NCBI GenBank assembly: GCA_963740555.1
Contig: CAVUES010000003.1
Coordinates: forward strand, 124,001 to 188,000
Direction of reading: 5' to 3'
Source of the DNA: Mayfieldus sp963740555
GTDB taxonomy: Bacteria; Actinomycetota; Thermoleophilia; Solirubrobacterales; 70-9
Length of the DNA stretch: 64,000 bases
The translations under genes were made by a program, and so were the position numbers. Positions 52,301-59,737 of this stretch are shown piece by piece (the stretch's first letter is position 1; each line of letters begins with the position of its first letter). The notes under the pieces are model-generated. The model made no database searches and had not been told where the DNA came from. It was given only the letters and a program-made list of their open reading frames with translations.

Positions 52301-52834
52301 GGGGCACCGCAGCGGGCCGACGAGATGGTGCGGGGTTGGCTCGACTCGCCGCTGCGGGCCGAGCTCGCAACCCGGGGCACGAAGACCAAAGCCGAGGTGA
52401 GATTCCTGATCGAGCTTGGCGGCTCGCTGGTGCGCGGCACCCTCGACCTGCTGGCCGAGCCGCGCGACGGGCAGGCGACGGTGGTCGATTTCAAGACCGA
52501 CCGGCTCGAGGGCGCCGATCCCGACGAGCACGCGCAGCGATACGAGATTCAGCGCGACCTATACGCGCTCGCCACGGTTTCGGCGACCGAGGCGGAGACC
52601 GTTCGGGTCGTGTACGTCTATTTGGAGCGGCCGGACCAGCCGGTCACCTACGAGCTCGACCGGCCGGCGATCGAGAGGGCACGCACGGACCTGGAGGCGA
52701 CGGTCGCCGAGATCGTGGCCGGGCGCTTCGAGGTCACCTCGAGCCCCGATTGGCAGCTCTGCCACGACTGCCCGGCGCGGCGGCGGCTCTGCAGCGGCCC
52801 CGCCTCGCCACCCGGCGACGTCCAAAGCTCCTAG
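49334..52834 (+). CDS. AddA/UvrD-type helicase-nuclease
   Basis: 1166 residues from GTG 49334. UvrD-family motor: Q-motif REPTREQAEAI, Walker A EAGAGTGKTGVL (GAGTGKT 27-33), motif Ia FTFTDKAAAQLRERA, motif II HLMVDEFQDTN, motif III FLVGDEFQSIYGFR, motif V VRVMTIHNAKGLEFPVV, motif VI LFYVAATRARERL. The C-terminal nuclease has VVDFKTDRLEG, and Fe-S cysteines are in RHRRCGYRF and CHDCPARRRLC. Both subunits keep nuclease and Fe-S sites, as in AddAB and mycobacterial AdnAB. Chi recognition cannot be judged. Confidence 0.9.
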   Translation: MSARREPTREQAEAIGVRGRDVLLEAGAGTGKTGVLVDRYCDLVASDGVSPDAILAFTFTDKAAAQLRERARDELRRRETDQPQAADDLDALVAGFGGALITTIHGFCRRLLAAHPVAAGIDPRFRVLAQSEASRAAGAAFDAALEDFLADGDTEREATVAAYYVDGLRAMVAAAYEELRSRGLQTPQLPDPPAADLAAAMVMLEAAATEALAAPGGSAGQRDKIERALALCAEGEGGLPTLDQLAGLDFGRPKGPRGECAKALRAAIAAAAASAEGGVVYEHLRELLGLFGKRFAEQKAARAGLDFEDLQLLAVRLLTESEVGEQYRARFSHLMVDEFQDTNRLQLKLIEALRGPDTELFLVGDEFQSIYGFRHADLAVFREQRERFAASRGAALLPLSGNFRSQPEVVATANAIGSSMLEGFNPLTVGSPDSETLAGGPAVELLLTERKGWDADGIELQLPVDDRTPKESVAEARFLAARLRELTEEHAVARGDIVLLLRAFTRVDAFEEALERAGLRPYVVGGRGYWSQQQVEDVRCLLSVIANPLDDEPLLGALASPACGVLPDTLWILRRASGSGKHLWRAVERAVEAWEPELAEPQWLEQIPEPDLERLRLFHGRITALRHEAPTLGLEELVDRVVADTGYDVAVLMRHSGELRLANLRKLMQMAREFEANEGRNLRAFLDFVSFRTAEDDEAVAATEAEDHDGVRVMTIHNAKGLEFPVVAVGGLGRDLLGGGRPPDLILGRGQEGAARIGMRLARLGAASVDLYEKAALQEEAAELDSAEELRLFYVAATRARERLLLSGVMAPERPKELKPGTPVSERLLRAFGVEELEHDSTISLPAAAPAPGLDADFPDPKIAVRVNRPSPERAAELVRVASAEAAPSTPGGGPPPIVEPRSPVTPRRPLSYTALARHRRCGYRFYVETVLDLTPVNLDGTAIGRSESQEFGEAVHQLLEWSSGRKWIEPPEELARRYLAARDVDLDGGAPQRADEMVRGWLDSPLRAELATRGTKTKAEVRFLIELGGSLVRGTLDLLAEPRDGQATVVDFKTDRLEGADPDEHAQRYEIQRDLYALATVSATEAETVRVVYVYLERPDQPVTYELDRPAIERARTDLEATVAEIVAGRFEVTSSPDWQLCHDCPARRRLCSGPASPPGDVQSS

Positions 52835-52884
52835 CTGTACGACAGCCGACCCGGGCGGCGAAGTTTCATCAGTGGGCGACTTGT

Positions 52885-52900
52885 TACGATATATCGCGTA
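52885..52900 (+). promoter_or_regulatory. Promoter-operator of padR
   Basis: TACGAT (52885-52890) fits a -10 and overlaps the perfect palindrome CGATATATCG (52887-52896). PadR proteins usually bind AT-centred palindromes at their own promoter, so this is a likely autoregulatory site. Confidence 0.5.
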
Positions 52901-52915
52901 ATGTCTATTGACTTC

Positions 52916-52921
52916 AAGGAG
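52916..52921 (+). promoter_or_regulatory. Shine-Dalgarno setting the padR start
   Basis: AAGGAG with 6-nt spacing to ATG 52928; the in-frame ATG at 52901 has none and would start inside the promoter. Confidence 0.65.
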
Positions 52922-52927
52922 AACACA

Positions 52928-53467
52928 ATGCACGACAGATTCAGCCACGACGTCCGCCACGGTCCCCCGGGACCGCGTCATCGCCGGCGGCATTGGTCGG
53001 GACGGCACTTCGGCCGCGGCGGCCCGCGGGCGCGGCGCGGCGATATCCGGGCAGCCGTTCTGGCGCTGCTCGCAGAACGGCCGATGCACGGCTACGAGAT
53101 GATCCAGGAGCTGGAAGAGCGCAGCGGCGGTCTTTGGCGCCCCAGCGCCGGCTCCATCTACCCCACCCTGCAGCTACTCGAGGACGAGGGGCTTATCAAG
53201 GGCGAGGAGAGCGACGGCAAGCGACGCTTCGAGTTGACGAGCGAGGGCCGTGATCAGAACGACGCCCACGAGGGCCCGTCACCCTGGGAGACCGTCACCG
53301 CCGGCGTCGACCCGCAGCAGATCCAGCTGCGGCGATCGTTTCACCAGCTGCGCGCGGCCGCGCGCCAGGTCGCCGAAGCGGGAAACGAAGAGCAGGCGAC
53401 GCAGGTGCGCGAGCTTCTCGACGAGACGCGGCGCAAGATCTACGCGATCCTCGCAGAAGCCGACTAG
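52928..53467 (+). CDS. PadR-family transcriptional regulator
   Basis: 179 residues. A His/Arg/Gly-rich N-terminal tail (about 1-40) leads to the PadR winged helix: GDIRAAVLALLAERPMHGYEMIQELEERSGG, LWRPSAGSIYPTLQLLEDEGL and the wing GKRRFELTSEG. C-terminal helix for dimerisation. The His-rich tail may bind metal or only be a linker. Target genes are unknown; the next gene is the GGCT-like protein 155 nt downstream. Confidence 0.9.
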   Translation: MHDRFSHDVRHGPPGPRHRRRHWSGRHFGRGGPRARRGDIRAAVLALLAERPMHGYEMIQELEERSGGLWRPSAGSIYPTLQLLEDEGLIKGEESDGKRRFELTSEGRDQNDAHEGPSPWETVTAGVDPQQIQLRRSFHQLRAAARQVAEAGNEEQATQVRELLDETRRKIYAILAEAD

Positions 53468-53622
53468 TTGCAGCTCAGTGCTCGGGGTGCCCCGGGCCGC
53501 CCGAGAACGACGAGTCGGTCTGGAACACAAGCCGCTGGCCGTCGATGATCCGGGGGACGGTCAGCTCTTTCTTGTACAGCGGCTTCGACGCACGGATCGC
53601 GGGGCCGCGACAATGAGGGCCG

Positions 53623-54207
53623 GTGAAGATCGCCGTCTTCGCATACGGGTCGCTGGTGAACCCCGAGAGCTTCGCCACGACGCTCGGCCGCGAGCCGCTG
53701 GAGCCGATGCCGGGGCGCCTCGACGGCTGGCGCCGCCGCTGGTCGCTGCTGCGCGACAACCTCGCCTCCGAGAAGACCTTCGCACGCCACCCCGGCGACG
53801 AGATCCCGCGCTGGGTGGTCGGACTGAATCTCGAGCGCGACGAGGACGGCGTCGGCGAGCTGGCGCCGAACGGTGCCCTGATCGAGATCAGCGAGGCGGA
53901 GCTGGAGCGCCTCGACCTGCGCGAGCTGCGCTACGACCGGGTCGAAGTCACCGGCAAGGTCAGCGGAGGCGACGAGTTTGATCTCATCGCCACCTACGCT
54001 GCAAAGCCGGAGCACTTCGCGCCTCAGCCGCCCGACGGGGCCGTGGCGATGGCCCCCTACCTGCGCGCGATCGAGGCCGCCTTCAACTCCCTCGGCGAGG
54101 ACCAGTGGGAACTGTTCCTGACCACGACCGGCCCGCCGCCCGTGGAGACGATCGAGGCCCAGCTCGTCCGCGACCAGATCCCGCCCGGCAACCCTCGCGA
54201 GTGGTGA
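53623..54207 (+). CDS. Gamma-glutamylcyclotransferase-like protein
   Basis: 194 residues from GTG 53623. Starts with the GGCT signature FAYGSLVNPES (substrate loop Y-G-S-L); later ERLDLRELRYDRVEV is the GGCT/ChaC-type acid and strand region. These enzymes release 5-oxoproline from gamma-glutamyl compounds; substrate here unknown. A minus-strand open frame lies across its 5' end and the spacer (53475-53610), of doubtful reality. Confidence 0.75.
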   Translation: MKIAVFAYGSLVNPESFATTLGREPLEPMPGRLDGWRRRWSLLRDNLASEKTFARHPGDEIPRWVVGLNLERDEDGVGELAPNGALIEISEAELERLDLRELRYDRVEVTGKVSGGDEFDLIATYAAKPEHFAPQPPDGAVAMAPYLRAIEAAFNSLGEDQWELFLTTTGPPPVETIEAQLVRDQIPPGNPREW

Positions 54208-54235
54208 TCTCGGCCGCGGCGTTGCACCGCCGTTT

Positions 54236-54586
54236 TCAGGCCTGCCAGCGCCGTCCCCAGGCCTTCAGCTCCCGCAGTGCGGGGCTGAGGTCGGTGCCTT
54301 TGGCGGTGAGCGAGTAGCTGACCCGGACCGGGGCGCCGGGCTCGACTCTTCGCTCCACCAAGCCCTCGGCCTCCAGCTCGCGCAGCCGCTGCGAGAGCAG
54401 GCGATCCGACATGCCGGGCACCCGCTGCCCCAGCTCGCCGAAACGACCTGGCCCATCCGTGAGCGCGGAGAGGATCGCTCCCGACCAGCGCTTGCCCACC
54501 AGCTCGACCGCCTTGTGAAAATGCGGGCAGACCTTCGGCGTCGCACTCGAATCCGTCTGTGCGGAGGGCTCCGTGGCCACCGTCAC
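54236..54586 (-). CDS. HxlR-family regulator
   Basis: 116 residues from GTG 54586. Typical HxlR start with a redox-type Cys: KVCPHFHKAVELVGKRWSGAIL, then RFGELGQRVPGMSDRLLSQRLRELEAEGLVERR. HxlR proteins often sense electrophiles or oxidants by Cys. It stands alone, convergent with the GGCT gene, and an inverted repeat overlaps its start. Confidence 0.88.
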   Translation of the reverse strand: MTVATEPSAQTDSSATPKVCPHFHKAVELVGKRWSGAILSALTDGPGRFGELGQRVPGMSDRLLSQRLRELEAEGLVERRVEPGAPVRVSYSLTAKGTDLSPALRELKAWGRRWQA

Positions 54587-54609
54587 TGAGCTTACTGAAC
54601 GTAAGTGAC
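54582..54609. promoter_or_regulatory. Inverted repeats over the hxlR start
   Basis: CTTAC-TGAAC-GTAAG (54591-54605) plus outer arms GTCACT (54582-54587) and AGTGAC (54604-54609). The two pairs have different centres, giving two overlapping dimer sites. They cover the GTG start, so self-repression is likely. Confidence 0.45.
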
Positions 54610-54646
54610 GGGCCAGAGGCTTCGTCCCGGTCGCTCCTCTCGTAGC

Positions 54647-55792
54647 TCAACCCGCCGTGCAGGGACCGGTCCCCACCGGGGTCGAGGAGTCACGCAACGC
54701 CTCGCTGACGAGATCGTTCGGCACCCCATAGCCACCCGGCGGTCCGTTGGTCGTCGAGGCGAAGACCGTGGCGAGCACACGGCCCTTCATGTCGACGACA
54801 GGCCCGCCGGAGTTGCCGCTGCGGACCGTCCCCCGCAGCGAGGTCATCTCTCGCTGCTCCGGCCCGCGGCCGTAGGCGTCCTCGCTGACCACCTGCCGGG
54901 TCGAGCCGAGGCGAGCGGGAGCGATCTGAAAGCCGCCGTTCTCGGGGTAGCCCAGCACCGCGCCGCTGGTCCCCGCGGACGGGTCTCGGACCAGCTGCAG
55001 CTGCGGCAGGTCGAGGCCGACGCGGAGCACCGCCAGGTCGTTGGACGGGTCGTAATGAACCGGCGTGGCGTCAACCTGGGTGCCGTTCTGCGTGGTGACG
55101 GTCGTATCCCTCTCGCCGGCCACCACATGCGCGTTGGTGACGACGAGGCCCGGCAGCCCCATCCAACCCGACCCCTCGATGCCGAGCCCGCAGGCGGTGC
55201 CGAGCACCTTGACGACGCTTTCGCCGGCCCTCGCCACGTCGGGATCGTCGACGACTCCGTTCGCCGGTGGGCCGACGGACGCCGTCGGACCGTTGATGCT
55301 CTGTCTCGGATCGACCCGGTTCAATGCGTTGAGGATCGGCCCCGACGGAGGCAGCACGTCGTTGAGGTGCCCGAGGATCAGCGACCGTTGGACATCGCGC
55401 CTCAACGCTCCAGCGCCGGGCGCGTGCAGGGCGACGGCGCCGAAGACCCACGCCAGCCCAAGGGCCAGCGTCGCGATCAGCATCGCCCCTCCGGCTCCGT
55501 CGGCGAAATGCATCGCCTGCCCGCGGATCAGCCGCGCCCTCACCCCCAGCCCGAGCCCCTCGAGCGTGACCGCCACGGCCGCTCCGACCATCAGCGCCCC
55601 GAGCGCGGCCAACATCGGCGAGTAGGGCGAATGCGAGCCCTGGGTGAGTAGGAGCGGCGCCAGGCGGCCCCCGGCCAGGGCTCCGGCGGCGAACCCCGTG
55701 AGGGTGAACGCACCGACGATCAGCCCTTGCTCGTAGCCCCAGATCGCGAGCGCGGCGGTGAACGCCACGATTGCCCAGTCGAGGATGGTCAT
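54647..55792 (-). CDS. MarP-like membrane serine protease
   Basis: 381 residues. N-terminal CvpA-type domain with four helices (IVAFTAALAIWGYEQGLIVG onward, to about 130), then an extracytoplasmic trypsin-like domain with His in VVTNAHVVAG, Asp in SNDLAVLRV and Ser in VRSGNSGGPVVD. Two Cys (TACGLGIEGSG and GTGPCTAG) could form the disulfide known in M. tuberculosis MarP, which protects against acid and oxidative stress. ATG 55792; the longer frame is a shadow. Divergent from a penicillin-binding protein gene, in keeping with envelope work. Confidence 0.9.
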   Translation of the reverse strand: MTILDWAIVAFTAALAIWGYEQGLIVGAFTLTGFAAGALAGGRLAPLLLTQGSHSPYSPMLAALGALMVGAAVAVTLEGLGLGVRARLIRGQAMHFADGAGGAMLIATLALGLAWVFGAVALHAPGAGALRRDVQRSLILGHLNDVLPPSGPILNALNRVDPRQSINGPTASVGPPANGVVDDPDVARAGESVVKVLGTACGLGIEGSGWMGLPGLVVTNAHVVAGERDTTVTTQNGTQVDATPVHYDPSNDLAVLRVGLDLPQLQLVRDPSAGTSGAVLGYPENGGFQIAPARLGSTRQVVSEDAYGRGPEQREMTSLRGTVRSGNSGGPVVDMKGRVLATVFASTTNGPPGGYGVPNDLVSEALRDSSTPVGTGPCTAG

Positions 55793-55906
55793 CGGCGAAA
55801 TACAAGCAGTTGACCCGCGCGGCACAGCCGATTTGGCCGCTTCGCCGGGTCGCCGGCACCCGGTTTGCGGGTTGCCGTCGCCGCAGTCACTACCTTTTCC
55901 GGACCC

Positions 55907-57655
55907 GTGAGATCGCTTCCTCCCGAGGTGGAGCGGCGGCGCCGCCTCGTCACCCGCGCCTTCCCCCTCGTGATCATCGCGCTTGTCGCGTTCATTGCCG
56001 GAGCGGTCGTCGGCTCCAAACCGCCGCCTGAAAGGCAGGCAGCCGAGCGGTTCGTCAAGGATTGGGTGGAACAGAACTTCGCCGCGATGCACGCGGAGCT
56101 GAATCCGGCCTCGCAGCAGCGCTACTCGGCCTCGGACCTTCACGACGCCTACATCGGGGCCGAGGAGAAGGCAACGCTGCGCAGCCTCGACCCGAGCGGG
56201 GCGAGGGGACCAAGATCGGTCGGGGGCCGCAAGGTGGTGACGGTCCCGGTCAAGGTCGGGACCGTCGCCTTCGGCGACTTCGACGCCGATTTGGCGCTGC
56301 CGTTCGCGGACGGCGGGATCGCCTGGGACCCGCACCTGGTCTTCCCGGGCCTGCGCCCCGGCGAGGAGCTGACCGATGGAATCGAGCTCGGCCACCGCGG
56401 GCCAATCAAGGCACGCGACGGTACGCCGCTGGCCGTGGGACCGCCGGAGGCTCGCACCTCTCCCCTGGGCAGTGCCGCGATCGACGTCGCCGGGCAGGTC
56501 GGCCAGCCCGACGTCTCCAAGCTTCCCGCTCTCTCGCGGCAGGGCTTTCCGGCGGGAACCCCGGTGGGGATCAGCGGGCTGGAACGAGCGTTCAACTCGC
56601 GCCTCGCCGGCAAGCCCGGCGGCCGGCTGATCGCGCTGCCGCCCAACGGGGGGCCGGAGCGAATCCTCGCCCAGAGCGATCCGATCGCCGGCAAGCCGGT
56701 GAAGACGACGATCGACCCCGCTCTACAGCGGGCCGCGGTCGCGGGGCTCGCCGGCCGAGCGGGTGGGGTCGCCGTGCTGGACGCTCACAACGGCGCTGTC
56801 CGGGCACTCGCCGGCAGCGCCTTCTCGGCTCCGCAACCACCGGGCTCGACCTTCAAGGTGGTGACGACGACCGCGGCTCTCCAGCAAGGCGTGGTGTCGC
56901 TCGATGACCAATTTCCGATCACCAACGGCGTCAACGTCGGCGGCCGCTTCATCGCCAATGCCAACAACGAGTACTGCGGCGGCAGCTTCACGCAGGCCTT
57001 CGCGGAGTCCTGCAACGCGGTCTTCGTCCCATTGGGACCGAAGATCGGCCAAAGCGCCATGGTCGGCACCGCGGAGCGCTACGGCTTCAACTCGAAGCCA
57101 ACCCTCTACGACGAGCAGGCGACCGCGATCACCGACCCGCCCGAGCCGAGCATCCCACAGCAGATCGGCGACGACCTCGATCTTGGAGTGACCGCGATCG
57201 GTCAGGGCCAGGTCCTGGCGACACCGCTGGAGATGGCCTCGATCGCGCAAACGGTGGGAGAGCATGGAATGCGCGCCCCGACGCCGATCGTGGTGAAGAA
57301 GAAGCTTCAGGCCGACTCGGCGCCGGTGCGGGTGATGTCGCCGAAGATCGCCGATCAGCTTCGCGAGCTGATGATCGGTGTGGTCACCGGCGGAACCGGA
57401 ACCGCCGCCGCGCTGCCCGGCGTCCAGGTGGCCGGCAAGACCGGCACCGCGGAGCTTGGGCCGAAGCCGGGCGCGCCGTCCCCCCCACCCGGCCAGCAAC
57501 CCGAACAGGCGGTCGACGCCTGGTTCACCTCCTTCGCGCCGGCGACCAAGCCGCGCCTCGCGGTCGCCGTGCTGCTGGTCGACGCAAATGCTGACGGGGG
57601 CACGGTCGCGGCGCCGGTCGCCCACGACATCCTCGCCACCGGGCTGTTGGGTTAA
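55907..57655 (+). CDS. Class B penicillin-binding protein
   Basis: 582 residues from GTG 55907. Signal-anchor helix (about 12-33), an NTF2-like MecA_N domain (about 35-130), a dimerisation part (about 140-260) and transpeptidase domain with SxxK in PPGSTFKVV, SxN in ESCNAVF and KTG in VAGKTGTAEL. A cross-linking enzyme, low-affinity/accessory type because of the MecA_N domain. Overlaps the next minus-strand gene by 4 nt. Confidence 0.9.
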   Translation: MRSLPPEVERRRRLVTRAFPLVIIALVAFIAGAVVGSKPPPERQAAERFVKDWVEQNFAAMHAELNPASQQRYSASDLHDAYIGAEEKATLRSLDPSGARGPRSVGGRKVVTVPVKVGTVAFGDFDADLALPFADGGIAWDPHLVFPGLRPGEELTDGIELGHRGPIKARDGTPLAVGPPEARTSPLGSAAIDVAGQVGQPDVSKLPALSRQGFPAGTPVGISGLERAFNSRLAGKPGGRLIALPPNGGPERILAQSDPIAGKPVKTTIDPALQRAAVAGLAGRAGGVAVLDAHNGAVRALAGSAFSAPQPPGSTFKVVTTTAALQQGVVSLDDQFPITNGVNVGGRFIANANNEYCGGSFTQAFAESCNAVFVPLGPKIGQSAMVGTAERYGFNSKPTLYDEQATAITDPPEPSIPQQIGDDLDLGVTAIGQGQVLATPLEMASIAQTVGEHGMRAPTPIVVKKKLQADSAPVRVMSPKIADQLRELMIGVVTGGTGTAAALPGVQVAGKTGTAELGPKPGAPSPPPGQQPEQAVDAWFTSFAPATKPRLAVAVLLVDANADGGTVAAPVAHDILATGLLG

Positions 57656-57981
57656 TCGCTCCCGCTTTGCGAGCGGATCGGGAAGCCGAGCGCAACCGCG
57701 ATCGCCACCAGAACGCAGCCGAGGACGGCGAGCAGCCCGCCCGCGGTCTCGGCGACCAGAGTCAGAGCCGCCGCAACGATCGTGATCGCGGTTCCAGTCG
57801 CCAGCATCGTCCACCAGCCACGACCCGGGGCATCAGGCGACGGCGCGTAGGGAGCCGACAGCACGGTCCCGGCGAGCATCGCGACCAAGCCGGCGAAGCT
57901 CGCGACGTCGCCGAACAGGCGCAGCAGGATGACCAGGGCGCCGGCGGCGGCGAGCAGCAGCGAGAGCCGCAGCGGGCGCAT
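57652..57981 (-). CDS. Small four-helix membrane protein
   Basis: 109 residues with helices LRLSLLLAAAGALVILLRLF, ASFAGLVAMLAGTVLSA, WWTMLATGTAITIVAAALTL and AGGLLAVLGCVLVAIAVALG. No family recognised. Its start lies 8 nt from the left terminus of the inverted-repeat element. Confidence 0.65.
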   Translation of the reverse strand: MRPLRLSLLLAAAGALVILLRLFGDVASFAGLVAMLAGTVLSAPYAPSPDAPGRGWWTMLATGTAITIVAAALTLVAETAGGLLAVLGCVLVAIAVALGFPIRSQSGSD

Positions 57982-57988
57982 CGCCTAA

Positions 57989-58187
57989 TGCCCCGTCCAC
58001 CAATGAACATCCCGTTCCCGGCGATGACGCTGACCGCCGCGCGGCGCTACCTGCTTTGGCGGCTGCAAGCACTTCGACTGGCTGCGTCCTCGGTCGGCCC
58101 AATAGTGCTCACTATTGGGCCTTCCTGCGTCCTTGCCTTGCTCGGCTTTCGCGCGCCAAAAGCGGGCCGACATTGGCGGACGGGGCA
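57989..58187. mobile_element. 199-bp MITE-like element with terminal inverted repeats
   Basis: Left end TGCCCCGTCCACCAATG (57989-58005) and right end CATTGGCGGACGGGGCA (58171-58187) are inverted copies at 16 of 17 positions, with weaker matching inward. At 58096-58121 the centre has a palindrome with 12-bp perfect arms (GGCCCAATAGTG and complement) around CT, AT-rich for this genome. No coding capacity. It fills the gap between two genes exactly, abutting the stop of the lipoprotein gene. Could be a non-autonomous transposon or a structured repeat. Confidence 0.6.
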
Positions 58188-58733
58188 CTAGAGGTCTAGG
58201 CTCACTTCAGCTGGTCCGCCCTCTCCCGGGATGATCAGCCGCAGGGGCCGATCCTCGGTCGCCGAGTCGGGGAGCGAGAAGAGGACCATCGACCCCTCGA
58301 TCGGCCCCACCTGCGGGGTGCTGTCCAGGGCCGGCGCCTGATCTTGGGGCCCGATCGGCGTCCCGAGGCGCAGCGCGTAGGGGCTGCGACTGGGAACCGG
58401 GTAGTAGTTCTGGTGTTGGGTGTCGGTGATCGTCCAGCCGGAGGGAACCGTCACCGCGCTCGCCTTGTTCTTGTTGAGGATCTGGACGAAGATTCCGAGG
58501 TACACCTGGTCCGGCTTCGGCGCCGGCTGCCCGACCAGGTACTCGTGATCCTCGACGTCATTGGGGTTCAGAAAGCGCGAGAACTCGACCGTGTATTGGA
58601 GGTCCCCAAGCTGCACCGGCTGGCCCTCGCTGAGACTCTGCTTGTCCTCGGAGGTGTTGCAGGCGACCAGCGTTGCGGAGAGGGCCAGAACGGCCAGCGC
58701 GGACGGCACTCGGAGAAGGCGGCGAGTCTTCAT
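58188..58733 (-). CDS. Lipoprotein with DUF4352-like beta domain
   Basis: 181 residues. Signal peptide with lipobox TLVAC (Cys near 25), then a beta-sandwich with LGDLQYTVEFSRFLNP, DQVYLGIFVQILNKNK and LVLFSLPDSATEDRPLRLII-like end; this resembles Ig-like DUF4352 proteins. Exposed on the membrane surface; function unknown. Its TAG is directly adjacent to the right end of the inverted-repeat element. Confidence 0.75.
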   Translation of the reverse strand: MKTRRLLRVPSALAVLALSATLVACNTSEDKQSLSEGQPVQLGDLQYTVEFSRFLNPNDVEDHEYLVGQPAPKPDQVYLGIFVQILNKNKASAVTVPSGWTITDTQHQNYYPVPSRSPYALRLGTPIGPQDQAPALDSTPQVGPIEGSMVLFSLPDSATEDRPLRLIIPGEGGPAEVSLDL

Positions 58734-58746
58734 CGCCGGCGGCAGT

Positions 58747-59268
58747 CTAATAAGCGGCCGGGGTCGAGTAGCCGCTGCCGCCCGACGGCGCGGGGCGCCC
58801 GTCCCGGCCGTGCTCGGACTCGAGCAGGTCGCGGAGTCGTCGCAGAGCCGCCGCCCAATCGCGGCCGTACCAGATCGACGCTGCGCCGATCACTTCCTTG
58901 AGGCGATCGATCGGGTTGCCGGGCTCGGTCCAGTAGGTGACCCGGACCGTGGTCAGCAGGCCGGGGCCCGCAATCAGCTCCCACTCGGTGGCCGAAGGGA
59001 TGCGGTTCCAGCGCCCGCCGCTGCCCCGCTCCGATATCCGCTGGGGTCGTTCGAGCTCGACGATCGTCGTGTCCATCCAGATCGCCTGCGGCGGCGCGAA
59101 GAGGCGAAAGCGAGCACCGGCGCCCACCCCGGCCGACTCGACGCGCAGGAGGTGAAAGTCGCTGATGAAGTGATCCGTGAAGGCAGGGCGATTCGCGAGG
59201 TCGCCGAGATAGTCGAAGGCGACCTCCCGCGCCACGTCTATCGCCACCTCAGCGTTTACCGGGCCCAT
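58747..59268 (-). CDS. SRPBCC-fold protein
   Basis: 173 residues from ATG 59268 (MGPVNAEVAIDVAREVAFDYL). SRPBCC features: initial strand with AREVAFDYLGDLANRPAF, FRLFAPPQAIWMDTTIVELERP, TEWELIAGPGLLTTVRVTYW and a C-terminal amphipathic helix. A polyketide-cyclase/START-like ligand-binding protein of unknown ligand. The frame to 59505 overlaps the opposite zinc-ribbon gene and is not used. 13 nt from the lipoprotein gene. Confidence 0.8.
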   Translation of the reverse strand: MGPVNAEVAIDVAREVAFDYLGDLANRPAFTDHFISDFHLLRVESAGVGAGARFRLFAPPQAIWMDTTIVELERPQRISERGSGGRWNRIPSATEWELIAGPGLLTTVRVTYWTEPGNPIDRLKEVIGAASIWYGRDWAAALRRLRDLLESEHGRDGRPAPSGGSGYSTPAAY

Positions 59269-59344
59269 CGGCCGGGCGATTCTAAGTGGTCGTCGCCCGC
59301 CGGCCTCGGAAGGAGCACGCGGCCCGGCGCCGAACCGGTCCCCC

Positions 59345-59590
59345 ATGGAGGAATTCACCCGCTGCTCGATCTGCTCCCGAATGCCGCTGGTGGGCGAGGA
59401 GATCACCGTGATGTCCGCGACGGGTCGCGAGTCGCCGGTCTGTGACCTTTGCCTCGAGCGTCCGCGGACGCAGGCGCTAGGCGAGGCGATTCGCCGGGAG
59501 CGCATTCGCAGTGCGGCGGGTGCCGCGAACGTGCGCCGCGAATGGCCGGTCCCGGCCCCGAAGCCGGCTCAGCCGCTGGCGACTCACTGA
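59345..59590 (+). CDS. Small zinc-ribbon protein
   Basis: 81 residues. Two C-x2-C pairs (RCSICSR and VCDLCLE) 23 residues apart suit one zinc knuckle, followed by a basic helix (RTQALGEAIRRERIRSA) that might bind nucleic acid, and a Pro-rich end. No specific family recognised. Confidence 0.65.
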   Translation: MEEFTRCSICSRMPLVGEEITVMSATGRESPVCDLCLERPRTQALGEAIRRERIRSAAGAANVRREWPVPAPKPAQPLATH

Positions 59591-59737
59591 CGCCGCCGAC
59601 ACCCTAATTCCGCGGAAACTCGGGAGAATTGGTGCAAGCGCCGAATTCTTTGGACGTTGCGGCTAATTCGTCCATCGTCCTTATTACTTATGAGCCAGGC
59701 GCGATAGCATCACAGCGAGGATCGGAGAGATACGGAT

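Noticed and set aside
53475..53610. Minus-strand ORF end reading VFQTDSSFSGGPGHPEH
   Set aside because: Looks somewhat protein-like and fills the padR-GGCT spacer, but has no start codon without entering the opposite gene; kept only as a doubtful fragment.
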